This document shows positions 1 through 7,076 of a stretch of 22,850 nucleotides of DNA, piece by piece (position 1 is the first letter of the stretch; every line of letters begins with the position of its first letter). The translations under genes were made by a program, and so were the position numbers. Below the pieces are notes generated by a model. The model was not told where the DNA came from. It did not search any database and worked only from the letters and a program-made list of their open reading frames with translations. The stretch covers positions 1-22,850 of the forward strand of contig CAMXBB010000003.1 of the NCBI GenBank assembly GCA_947179265.1, given 5' to 3'. The DNA is from an uncultured Bacillota bacterium. Lineage in GTDB: Bacteria; Bacillota_I; Bacilli_A; RF39; UBA660.

Positions 1-66
1 CAAGCAGAAGACGGCATACGAGATGCTCAGGAGTCTCGTGGGCTCGGAGATGGGTCTAAGAGACAG
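1..66. other. Illumina P7 / Nextera adapter (assembly contamination)
   Basis: Bases 1-24 equal the Illumina P7 flow-cell sequence. Bases 25-32 (GCTCAGGA) are an i7 index, the reverse complement of TCCTGAGC, which I recall as Nextera N704. Bases 33-66 match the Nextera read-2 transposon adapter with two substitutions, G for T at 53 and C for A at 56, and end in the Tn5 mosaic end AGACAG. Genomic sequence starts at 67. This is library-preparation DNA that was not trimmed, so it is no part of the organism and explains why the first gene is cut. Confidence 0.98.
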
Positions 67-513
67 ATCTTAGTATTAGCAATATATTATGTTGCAATAC
101 CTGCTGATGATAGTAATATGGTCTTCTCTCACAAACAGAATGGATCATATATCGAAACTAATATCGAAGAAAGTGAAGTTTTAACAGCAATGAGAGTAAC
201 AAAGGAAGAAGAACATCTTACCGATGTCAAAAACTTACAAAACATCTTACTAGATACCAGCAAAACTATTGAAGAAAAGAATGAAGCATACGAACAACTA
301 CAATTCCTTAATTCAACAAAATCTTTAGAAGATAAATTAGAAAAAATGCTTAATGACAGCTTCCAAGTTTCTTCTTTTGTTGAAATAAAAGATAATAATG
401 CAAAGATAACAATAATCAATAAAAAACACTCCTACTCTTTAGCTAACGATATAATTGTTAAAGTAAATAAAGAGATTGGAAATGAATACTACGTCACTGT
501 TAAATTTAAATAA
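67..513 (+). CDS. spoIIIAH: Stage III sporulation protein AH (SpoIIIAH-like), 5' truncated
   Basis: This is the C-terminal 148 residues of a SpoIIIAH-family protein. In the family, the protein is made in the mother cell and its extracellular domain binds SpoIIQ from the forespore, forming the feeding-tube-like channel. The frame is open right back to the adapter junction at 67, and the first visible residues (ILVLAIYYV) look like the end of the N-terminal membrane anchor. Next comes a charged helical stretch rich in Glu and Lys (about 35-95), then a small alpha/beta ring-building-motif-like domain (about 95-148) ending in YYVTVKFK. An ATG at 118 would lose the anchor, so I treat the gene as partial at the 5' end. 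The gene ends 65 bases before gerE. The family call rests on overall pattern and sporulation context; sequence identity in this family is low. Confidence 0.75.
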   Translation: MLVLAIYYVAIPADDSNMVFSHKQNGSYIETNIEESEVLTAMRVTKEEEHLTDVKNLQNILLDTSKTIEEKNEAYEQLQFLNSTKSLEDKLEKMLNDSFQVSSFVEIKDNNAKITIINKKHSYSLANDIIVKVNKEIGNEYYVTVKFK

Positions 514-519
514 TAACTC

Positions 520-550
520 ACTTACCTCTATATTTAACATAAAATATAAT
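520..550 (+). promoter_or_regulatory. Candidate gerE promoter (sigma-K-like, or sigma-A-like)
   Basis: The short gap before gerE holds CATAAAATA at 538-546, which fits the sigma-K -10 pattern CATAnnnTA, with AC at 520-521 sixteen bases upstream as in the sigma-K -35 element. gerE is sigma-K dependent in Bacillus. A TATAAT at 545-550 overlaps it, but a sigma-A -35 at the right distance (TTACCT, 522-527) is poor. The sigma-K reading is inference. Confidence 0.4.
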
Positions 551-578
551 AGTTAGATATATGAAAGTGAGGAAAAAG

Positions 579-788
579 ATGAATACTAAATTATTAACTC
601 CAAGAGAAAAAGAAATATTTAAACTCTTAATTGCTAATAACACTACAAAAGATATCGCAACAATGCTAAATATTAGTGATAAGACAGTCAGAAATCATAT
701 TTCTAATGTTATGCAAAAGCTTGAAGTCAATACAAGATATCATGCTGTTATCGAATTAGTAAAACTTGGAGAATTAAATTTAAATTAA
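579..788 (+). CDS. gerE: Spore coat transcription regulator GerE
   Basis: This 69-residue protein is essentially one LuxR/FixJ-type helix-turn-helix domain and matches Bacillus GerE (74 residues) along its whole length. It has LTPREKEIFKLL at the start, the recognition helix region ISDKTVRNHISNVMQKL in the middle, and the typical GerE ending ELVKLGEL. GerE acts late in the mother cell and activates or represses sigma-K-dependent coat genes; stand-alone LuxR domains of this size without a receiver domain are typical of it. I chose the ATG at 579 because AGTGAGG lies at 566-572, six bases upstream. The in-frame ATG at 561 has no such site and would add six residues. A terminator follows directly, so the gene is probably monocistronic, and gerM lies next downstream, similar to the gerE–gerM neighbourhood of Bacillus. 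Confidence 0.88.
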   Translation: MNTKLLTPREKEIFKLLIANNTTKDIATMLNISDKTVRNHISNVMQKLEVNTRYHAVIELVKLGELNLN

Positions 789-811
789 GTCGCATTATGC
801 GACTTTTTTTG
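787..811 (+). terminator. Rho-independent terminator of gerE
   Basis: AAGTCGCA (787-794) and TGCGACTT (798-805) form a perfect 8-bp stem with a TTA loop, followed by an unbroken T run to 810. The stem begins inside the gerE stop codon. Confidence 0.92.
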
Positions 812-843
812 TTTTTAAGACATATATTTTATTAGGTGTTATT

Positions 844-1776
844 ATGTTAAAAAGAAAAATATTTAAAAAGTTTTCATTAGTTATATGCTGCTTAATAATT
901 ATTGCTATTTTAATGATATTCCCTAAAAAGAATGATACAATTGCTTTTAAAACTTCAAATAATACTGGAATAATCTATCTTCTAGATGAAGATGATTACT
1001 TGGCCAGAGTTGATTACCGCTATAACTCTACAGATACCAAAAGTATGATAAAAGAGATGATTAAAATCTTAACCATTAATACTGGAGAAGTTATAGCTAT
1101 TCAAAAAGGTTTTAGAGCAATAATTCCTGAAGGAACGAAGCTTGTAAGTTCAGACATCAAAGATGGAATCGTTACATTAGACTTTTCTAAAGAATTCTTA
1201 TCTGTAGATATTAAATATGAAGAAAAGATGATTGAAGCAATCATCTACACCTTAACCACACTTAAGGATGTAAAAGGAATAAAAATTTTAGTCGATAGCT
1301 CTCCCCTATCTAAACTTCCTAAAACCAATAAAAAGATTGAAGAAATATTGGATCGTAGTTTCAAAATCAACAAAGAATATGATATAAAATCCATGAATAA
1401 TATTAGTGAAACAACCATTTATTACTTAGCTAATAAAAATGATTATATCTATTATAAACCAGTAACCAAATATTCTAACGAAGATAAGGAGAAAATAGAA
1501 ATAATAATAGATGAACTAAAAAGTTCATCTATATATTCAACAAATCTAATCAGCTATATTAATGAAAACACTCAACTCATTAATTATGAGATCCTAGATA
1601 AATCACTAATACTTAATTTTAACAATTCAATACTAAGCGATATCAATAGTAACAATATCATCGAAGAAGTCACATATGCTATCAACATGTCAATAAAAGA
1701 AAACTATGATGTAACTAGTGTATGCTACTACGTAGATGATAACATTTTCAATAATTACTTTTTATTTCTTGGATGA
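844..1776 (+). CDS. gerM: GerM-like sporulation/germination protein with two GerMN domains
   Basis: This 310-residue protein has an N-terminal membrane segment (about 10-27) and two related domains, about 40-155 and 188-300, fitting the GerMN (sporulation and spore germination) domain. The first carries the typical IPEGTKL and GIVTLDFSKEF stretch (about 95-118). The second, with ILDKSLILNFNNSIL at about 250-264, is more diverged. GerM is needed in Bacillus for spore assembly and germination, and structural work links its domains to ring-forming sporulation proteins of the mother cell–forespore channel. Bacillus GerM is a lipoprotein; here CC at 15-16 sits in the hydrophobic segment but the lipobox is poor, so anchoring by the helix is as likely. 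The start is supported by AGGTG just upstream. The 3' end overlaps the convergent recombinase gene by 22 bases. Confidence 0.78.
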   Translation: MLKRKIFKKFSLVICCLIIIAILMIFPKKNDTIAFKTSNNTGIIYLLDEDDYLARVDYRYNSTDTKSMIKEMIKILTINTGEVIAIQKGFRAIIPEGTKLVSSDIKDGIVTLDFSKEFLSVDIKYEEKMIEAIIYTLTTLKDVKGIKILVDSSPLSKLPKTNKKIEEILDRSFKINKEYDIKSMNNISETTIYYLANKNDYIYYKPVTKYSNEDKEKIEIIIDELKSSSIYSTNLISYINENTQLINYEILDKSLILNFNNSILSDINSNNIIEEVTYAINMSIKENYDVTSVCYYVDDNIFNNYFLFLG

Positions 1777-2645
1777 GTATGCAAATAAACATTCTTTATT
1801 CGGTCATTGCTCAAATGCGTATATATACTAGTAGTACTTAGATTTACGTGACCAAGAAGTTCTTGTACACTTTTCAAATCACATCCCTCGTTTAATAACA
1901 TCGTTGCAAAAGTATGTCTGAAGGTGTGAGGAGTTACTTTAATCTTTATAGAACATTTCTTTATAATGTTATCGAGAATATCTCTTATACCTCTATCGGT
2001 TAAATTGCCACCTATGTGATTGATAAATAATCGATCACTTTTTTTATTTTTTAATAAACTTGGACGAGAATCTTCAAGATATGTTTTTAAAGCTTCATAG
2101 CAATGGTCATTAAAATAACAAATGCGTTCCTTATTTCCTTTACCTAAAACTTTAATCTCTTTATTACCAAAATCAATATCTTTTAATTCGATTCTTATTA
2201 TTTCGCCAATTCGTGCTCCAGTTGCAAATAATAATTCTAGAATACACCTATTACGAATTCCTAATGGATCATCACCGCAAGAATTAATCATCTCTTCAAA
2301 TTCATTATATTTCATATAATTAGGTAACTTGTTCTCTTTTTTTGGTCCCTTTATAAGATTTAGAGGATTATCAGATACAACTTGTTCTCGTAAAAGAAAG
2401 TTATAGAAACTTCTTAAAGCCGATAAATGACGATTAATGCTGGTACTCTTCTCTTCCTTTTCTTCCTTTAAATACTTGGTATATGAGCTAACATCCTTGT
2501 ATTCAATCCTTTTAAAATTAATACGTTTTTTTTCTAAGTAAAGTTTAAAAGTTTCCAAATCAAGTAGATAATTCGTCTCAGTATGATCGGAATAGTTTCT
2601 TTCTACTCGCATATAATCCAAAAATTTTTCAATGTATTGATCCAT
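1755..2645 (-). CDS. XerC/XerD-family tyrosine recombinase
   Basis: The length (296 residues) equals that of chromosomal Xer recombinases. Residues 1-90 are the SAM-like N-terminal core-binding domain, and 110-296 the catalytic domain. All catalytic positions are visible: Arg145 in ATGARIGE, Lys169 in LGKGNKER, His240 and Arg243 in PHTFRHTFA, His266 in LLGHVNLSTT, and nucleophile Tyr275 in SIYTHL. The C-terminus (VYLHTHPRNKK) is also Xer-like. The expected role is resolving chromosome dimers at dif with FtsK, though an accessory integrase cannot be excluded. No mobile element is seen around it, and whether it is XerC or XerD cannot be told from one copy. The start follows GAGGA and lies 17 bases inside the upstream gene, suggesting translational coupling to that unknown protein. 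Confidence 0.9.
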   Translation of the reverse strand: MDQYIEKFLDYMRVERNYSDHTETNYLLDLETFKLYLEKKRINFKRIEYKDVSSYTKYLKEEKEEKSTSINRHLSALRSFYNFLLREQVVSDNPLNLIKGPKKENKLPNYMKYNEFEEMINSCGDDPLGIRNRCILELLFATGARIGEIIRIELKDIDFGNKEIKVLGKGNKERICYFNDHCYEALKTYLEDSRPSLLKNKKSDRLFINHIGGNLTDRGIRDILDNIIKKCSIKIKVTPHTFRHTFATMLLNEGCDLKSVQELLGHVNLSTTSIYTHLSNDRIKNVYLHTHPRNKK

Positions 2646-3747
2646 TATATCCTCGTAATCCAGAATTCTTCATGCCATCGGTAATTCTTAACTTTATACC
2701 TTGTTCTTCACTAGTCGTATTAAGTCTTAAGAAATCTTCTTCCTCTAGGAATTCTTCATGTTCGCCATCACTTAAAATCTCTCCAGTTGGTGGTGACATT
2801 GATTCATATAGAGAAATCTCATATTCATCATAATCACATAGAAATATTCCTAAATCAAAGACATTTCTCTCTTGTACTTTTCTATTTCCACCAGAAGTCC
2901 TAAAAGCACCACGATGTTTATCATAACTATAAAAAGTAAAATCCAAGAAACTATCGACATGAGATGCTATATCAATTTTATCAGTATTTGGTACACATCG
3001 TGAGTTACCATTTTTATTTATGCTATTTATAATTTGATAAACTAAAGCCAAATGATTTAATGCCGCAATCGAATTATTTTTTACTTTTGAAAAAAATACT
3101 CTACTAAGGATGATTGTTTCTTTATCAGATTTAGAGAAATATTCTTCAACTAAATCCACAAGATCAAAATATTCTTGCACCTCATTACTCTCAAAAAATC
3201 TAGTATTTCCTCTAACAACAGCCATATTTAGAATATCTAATATCTTTAATAAATATATACGTGTACCTTCATCAACAGGGTACTTTAATAAAGTGACAAT
3301 TGCTTTTCTAAATTCAAATGGACTTTTAGAAAGATCTTTAAAATGATGAAGTGATTCATTATATATACCAAACTTTTTTAAATAGAATGCATAAAGATGT
3401 TCAATAAAATCATAATTATATACTCTACCATGCATTCTTTTTCTAATAGCTGAACGATTAAAATTATGCAGACTTCCTTGCAAGATAATACCATTCGTTC
3501 CTGATACTACATTGTAAGTTTTAGAGCCTCTTTGTCCCTTATCAATTAAATATACCAGTTCTCCTTCGTCATCAGCTTTAACAGATCCTGTAGCTCTTAA
3601 ATAGTACCATAAATCTCTTATATCTTTAAAATTAGCTGTAAAATCAACAAGACTAAGAATAGAATTTGGTATTAAATTTCCCTCAATATCGTATATTTTA
3701 AGCGGGTTTAAGTCGCCATCTTTATCAAGTCCTAAAAAGTATGCCAT
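2629..3747 (-). CDS. Hypothetical protein coupled to Xer recombinase
   Basis: I do not recognise this 372-residue protein. It has no signal peptide or membrane segment and looks soluble. The N-terminal 110 residues (FLGLDKDGDLNPLKIYDIEG, then a Lys/Arg-rich stretch at about 98-108) seem beta-rich. Residues about 110-245 look helical, with many Phe, Tyr and Leu. A Gly/Arg-rich stretch, FRTSGGNRKVQER, lies at about 282-294, and an acidic patch (EHEEFLEEED) at about 329-338. The ATG at 3747 is preferred because GGAG ends nine bases upstream; the upstream in-frame TTG at 3756 directly abuts that GGAG, leaving no spacer. The gene overlaps the recombinase start by 17 bases, so the two are probably co-translated and may share a function. 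Codon use looks like that of its neighbours. No function is proposed. Confidence 0.8.
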   Translation of the reverse strand: MAYFLGLDKDGDLNPLKIYDIEGNLIPNSILSLVDFTANFKDIRDLWYYLRATGSVKADDEGELVYLIDKGQRGSKTYNVVSGTNGIILQGSLHNFNRSAIRKRMHGRVYNYDFIEHLYAFYLKKFGIYNESLHHFKDLSKSPFEFRKAIVTLLKYPVDEGTRIYLLKILDILNMAVVRGNTRFFESNEVQEYFDLVDLVEEYFSKSDKETIILSRVFFSKVKNNSIAALNHLALVYQIINSINKNGNSRCVPNTDKIDIASHVDSFLDFTFYSYDKHRGAFRTSGGNRKVQERNVFDLGIFLCDYDEYEISLYESMSPPTGEILSDGEHEEFLEEEDFLRLNTTSEEQGIKLRITDGMKNSGLRGYNGSIH

Positions 3748-3773
3748 GCGATTCAACTCCTTTATTTAATTCA

Positions 3774-3803
3774 ATTATATAACATTTATTTAAATTTACA
3801 CAA
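3774..3803 (-). promoter_or_regulatory. Possible promoter of the hypothetical–recombinase pair
   Basis: On the minus strand a perfect TATAAT (3779 to 3774) lies about 26 bases before the start codon. The -35 region is weak: TTGTGT (3803 to 3798) at 18-bp spacing. AT-rich DNA gives such matches easily. Confidence 0.4.
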
Positions 3804-3805
3804 CT

Positions 3806-3831
3806 AAAAAAGAATGAAATATCATTCTTTT
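3806..3831 (-). terminator. Terminator after the cadherin-like membrane protein gene
   Basis: On the minus strand AAAAGAATGA and TCATTCTTTT form a perfect 10-bp stem (3831-3822 with 3817-3808), a 4-base loop and a T run. It begins six bases after the stop codon of the gene at 3837. The A/T-rich symmetry could also work on the plus strand. Confidence 0.8.
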
Positions 3832-3836
3832 AGTCT

Positions 3837-5552
3837 CTATGGAACTTGATTATCATTTGGTGGTACTGGTATCGATACTTGCGGAGTACCATCCAAAGGA
3901 AGCACTTGAGATTGAGTATTAACTGGTGCCATATTAGAAGCTTGTTGCCCTACCTCATTTACCACTGGTACAGGATTAATAGTAGAAGCTGACTCAACAG
4001 AGTTAACATCAGCAACTCCTGGTACTGGGGTTCCATTTAAATCTAATGTATTTATTGGATTTACTTCTCCAACATTTAAGTCTTGTGCCGGTTGCTCACT
4101 AGACACGATAGAATTGTCAGCATTAATTGGAGCTTGTGGTAATGCATTTCCAGTATTTTGTGAAGCAAGTTCATTTGGTAAAGCAGTACTATTTAAATCT
4201 AATGTATTAACATTTGATGAAATCTTGTTTAAATTAGTATCAACTGCATTCGGATCAACCATTATTGGGGAAGCCACATTTGCACTATCAACCTTAATAA
4301 CATTAGTTTGAACAGCTTGATTTGGAACAGTCGAAGTTGCTTCAGGAACTGCGTTTGGATCAAAATTTTGTCCCTTATTAATTTTTCGTTTATCTTTTTT
4401 TATTTTTAATAAAGGGTCTTCTTTACTCTTTTTACTAGATCTAATAAATAATATTATTAGAATAAAACCAAGTAGTCCAATTCCACCAAGAGTTAGTATC
4501 TTAGTATAATCATATGGTGCTAGGGCCTTATTAACAGTTATCAAATATTTCTTTACAGATGTTCCATCCTGACTCTCAACAGTAATAGTAATAACATCCC
4601 CATTCTCTAGTTCAGAAAAGTTAGAAATGGTAACCTTGGCTTCTTCTACGGTTGGGACAGCATTTATATCAACAGAATTAACATCATAATTGATATTAAT
4701 TGTATACTCTTCTTTTTCTTTTTCGAAATTAATATTTTGTCCAGAAATAATCAAATCTTTAAGAGTAGCATCAGCCTCCGCATGATAGACTTGTTCACCT
4801 CTGGGTAATCTTTTAATATATAGTGTGTAACATGTTGTTGATAAGCCATCTGGACTTGTAACATATATATCGATTACATTATCACCAATAGATAACTTTT
4901 GACTTCCAACCACACGATAAGTGGCATCCAAATTATATGGTAAAATCATAAGTTCTATTTGATCAACTTCATATAATACATCTATATTATATTCCGTAAT
5001 AAATGATGAAAAGGTAAAATCTAACCCTTCAGCAGTAACTCCTCTTAGTCTTGAATTACTATTGGAAGTATCTCGTGGTTTAGTATCTACTGGTTTAGTT
5101 GCTGTTTCATCATATTTTTTTATTGTAAAAGTATTACTCCTCAATACTTCAACCATTTCTTTCGCTTGGGATGTCGAATCATGATATGTAAAATTATTAA
5201 TCATCACTTGATTACTTATATCCTCTGTAGGTTTAGCGATAATTTGGCATTTAAAAGTTACAATATCATCATTGACACTTCTACCCGTTAAATCAAATTT
5301 ATTAGTAACATCGCTAGTTTTAGATTTCATTCCTTCAGCTGGTGATGATACAAGACAAGAAACATACTCACTTTTCTCTATAGAACCCGACATTAAATCA
5401 TAGTTAATATTGTTTGCTCCTTTAACTTTACATTCAAATGTATCATCAAAAGAATATGGACCATTACCACAAGAAAGTTCGTATGCACTAACTATTGAGG
5501 GAAACAACAATATGCTAATTAAAACAACTAAATATGTTATTTTTTTCATCAT
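3837..5552 (-). CDS. Cadherin-like beta-sandwich membrane protein with long cytoplasmic tail
   Basis: Order of parts in the 571-residue protein: signal peptide 1-23 (ending SIVSA); a Cys-containing extracellular domain of unknown fold, about 24-145, with Cys at 28, 41, 66 and 102; a linker; two cadherin-like/Ig-like repeats, about 165-250 and 258-342, each of the kind that ends in a TxYTLYIKR or KKYLITVNK strand; a membrane helix at 351-370; a basic stop-transfer stretch; and a 200-residue Pro/Asn/Val/Ser-rich tail. The tail repeats NTLDLNSTALP (449), NTLDLNGTPVP (501) and a weaker VLPLDGTPQV (550). A surface receptor or adhesion role is inference; I know no named homologue. The ATG at 5552 has AAGGA upstream; a TTG two codons earlier is too close to it. 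It stands alone between the gatB terminator and its own. Confidence 0.82.
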   Translation of the reverse strand: MMKKITYLVVLISILLFPSIVSAYELSCGNGPYSFDDTFECKVKGANNINYDLMSGSIEKSEYVSCLVSSPAEGMKSKTSDVTNKFDLTGRSVNDDIVTFKCQIIAKPTEDISNQVMINNFTYHDSTSQAKEMVEVLRSNTFTIKKYDETATKPVDTKPRDTSNSNSRLRGVTAEGLDFTFSSFITEYNIDVLYEVDQIELMILPYNLDATYRVVGSQKLSIGDNVIDIYVTSPDGLSTTCYTLYIKRLPRGEQVYHAEADATLKDLIISGQNINFEKEKEEYTININYDVNSVDINAVPTVEEAKVTISNFSELENGDVITITVESQDGTSVKKYLITVNKALAPYDYTKILTLGGIGLLGFILIILFIRSSKKSKEDPLLKIKKDKRKINKGQNFDPNAVPEATSTVPNQAVQTNVIKVDSANVASPIMVDPNAVDTNLNKISSNVNTLDLNSTALPNELASQNTGNALPQAPINADNSIVSSEQPAQDLNVGEVNPINTLDLNGTPVPGVADVNSVESASTINPVPVVNEVGQQASNMAPVNTQSQVLPLDGTPQVSIPVPPNDNQVP

Positions 5553-5617
5553 AACCAATCCTTTTTATACTTCCTTTATCTTATAATATATTATCATAAA
5601 AATATGATTTAGTCATT

Positions 5618-5642
5618 AAAAAAGAGATAAAAATTATCTCTT
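5618..5642 (-). terminator. Terminator overlapping the gatB stop codon
   Basis: The last codons of gatB form part of a perfect 9-bp stem: AAGAGATAA (5642-5634) pairs with TTATCTCTT (5630-5622) around a TTT loop, followed by a T run to 5618. The gatB stop TAA (5636-5634) is inside the stem. Confidence 0.88.
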
Positions 5643-7076
5643 ACTTAATTCATCAGTTAATATCTCTTTTACTTTTACAGGATTGGCTTGGCCTTTTGTC
5701 ATCTTCATTACTTGGCCTACAAAATAATCAAACATATTAGTTTTACCATTCTTATAATCTTCGATTTGTTTTGTATTATTGTCAAGTATTTCAATAATAA
5801 TTTTACTAAGCGCTCCTTCATCAGATATTTGTTGCATGCCTTCACTCTTCATGATATCCTTTGGTTCTTCACATCTCTCCAATACCATAAAGAATAATTC
5901 CTTAGCTTGTTTACTTGAAATATCTCCTTTATCCATTGCAGATAAAATGACTTCTAGTCTTTCAGGCGTAACATAGATATCTTGGATAGCTGTTTCGTAT
6001 TTATAAACATATCCTAAAATATTACCAGTAATCCAATTGGCGGCCATTTTAGCATCAACACCTAATTCAAGACATCTTTCAAAATATTTAGCAGTATTGA
6101 TATCCTTAATTAGGATTCCCGCATCGTAATCAGATAAGCCATACTTGTCCATATATTTGCTTTTTCTCTCATATGGAAGTTCAGGTATACTCTTTCTAAT
6201 CTCTTCTAGCCATTCTTTAGAAATCTTGTATTTAGGAATATTAGGTTCAACAAAGTATTTATAATCTTCGGCATCTACTTTTGAACGCATTCTAATAGTT
6301 GTTCCTGATTCCTCATCCCAACGTCTGGTCTCTTGTTCTACTTCATCATAACGACCAGCATCCTTTAATTCAGATTGTCTTTTTATCTCATATTGGATAG
6401 CACCATATACTCCACCAAATGAGTTAACATTCTTCATTTCAACCTTAGTACCTAATGTATCATCATCAGAAATAGAAACGTTAACATCACATCTTATTTG
6501 TCCTTTTTTAGAATCAGCTTCACTTATTCCACAATATTGATATATTGCTCTAATATATTCTAGAAAAGCCACAGCATCCTCAGCAGAATGAATACAAGGC
6601 CCAGTAACTAATTCTAAAAGTGGTACTGCTGCACGATTATAATCGATTATTGATGTATCATAAAGATGAGTCATTCTTGCAGCATCTTCTTCTAAGTGAA
6701 TATTATCGATATCTACTCTAAAAGTTGATCCATCTTCTCTTTGAATATCGATATATCCACCCATACCTACACAGTCCTCTGGAGGATTTTGCGTAATTTG
6801 ATAGTTTTTTGGCATGTCAGGATAATAATAGTTCTTTCTTTCGAAATACATATATTCTGGTTGACGACAATTTAAGATTTCACTCATCATCAAACTCATC
6901 TTAACTGCTTCTTTATTTACAACAGGAAGTACTCCTGGAAATCCCATATCATATGGTCTTATATTAGAGTTTGCTACATCTGTATATTCATTTCTAGCAC
7001 TTGAAAATACTTTAGATTTTGTTTCTGATACTTCGCAGTGCATCTCAAGACCAATCGTAACATTATATTTTCCCAT
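5634..7076 (-). CDS. gatB: Asp-tRNA(Asn)/Glu-tRNA(Gln) amidotransferase subunit B
   Basis: GatB is the kinase and tRNA-binding subunit of GatCAB. It activates the side-chain carboxylate of misacylated Glu-tRNA(Gln) or Asp-tRNA(Asn) with ATP, and ammonia from GatA completes the amidation. The protein is full length (480 residues). It starts with the signature VTIGLEMHCEVSETKSK, has the FERKNYYYPDMPKNYQIT stretch near residue 82 and a PLLELVTGP stretch near 150, and ends in a helical YqeY-like tail domain (about 330-480) with FVGQVMKMTKGQANP. It overlaps gatA by one base (TAATG), with AAGGAGG at the end of gatA as its ribosome binding site, so the subunits are translationally coupled. It is the last gene of the hisS operon, and its stop codon lies in the operon terminator. 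Confidence 0.97.
   Translation of the reverse strand: MGKYNVTIGLEMHCEVSETKSKVFSSARNEYTDVANSNIRPYDMGFPGVLPVVNKEAVKMSLMMSEILNCRQPEYMYFERKNYYYPDMPKNYQITQNPPEDCVGMGGYIDIQREDGSTFRVDIDNIHLEEDAARMTHLYDTSIIDYNRAAVPLLELVTGPCIHSAEDAVAFLEYIRAIYQYCGISEADSKKGQIRCDVNVSISDDDTLGTKVEMKNVNSFGGVYGAIQYEIKRQSELKDAGRYDEVEQETRRWDEESGTTIRMRSKVDAEDYKYFVEPNIPKYKISKEWLEEIRKSIPELPYERKSKYMDKYGLSDYDAGILIKDINTAKYFERCLELGVDAKMAANWITGNILGYVYKYETAIQDIYVTPERLEVILSAMDKGDISSKQAKELFFMVLERCEEPKDIMKSEGMQQISDEGALSKIIIEILDNNTKQIEDYKNGKTNMFDYFVGQVMKMTKGQANPVKVKEILTDELSKR

Noticed and set aside
2629..2631. UGA read as Trp (Mycoplasma-type code)
   Set aside because: The TGA at this place ends the hypothetical protein just after the recombinase start, Trp codons in the genes are TGG, and other genes end in TAA or TAG without internal TGA.
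1755..3747. Integrative mobile element around the tyrosine recombinase
   Set aside because: No tRNA gene, att-like direct repeats, excisionase or phage genes are seen nearby, and the protein has the size and motifs of a chromosomal Xer recombinase.
5561..5616. Promoter of the cadherin-like gene
   Set aside because: Several TATAAT-like boxes exist in this AT-rich gap but none has a convincing -35 element, so no position can be given.
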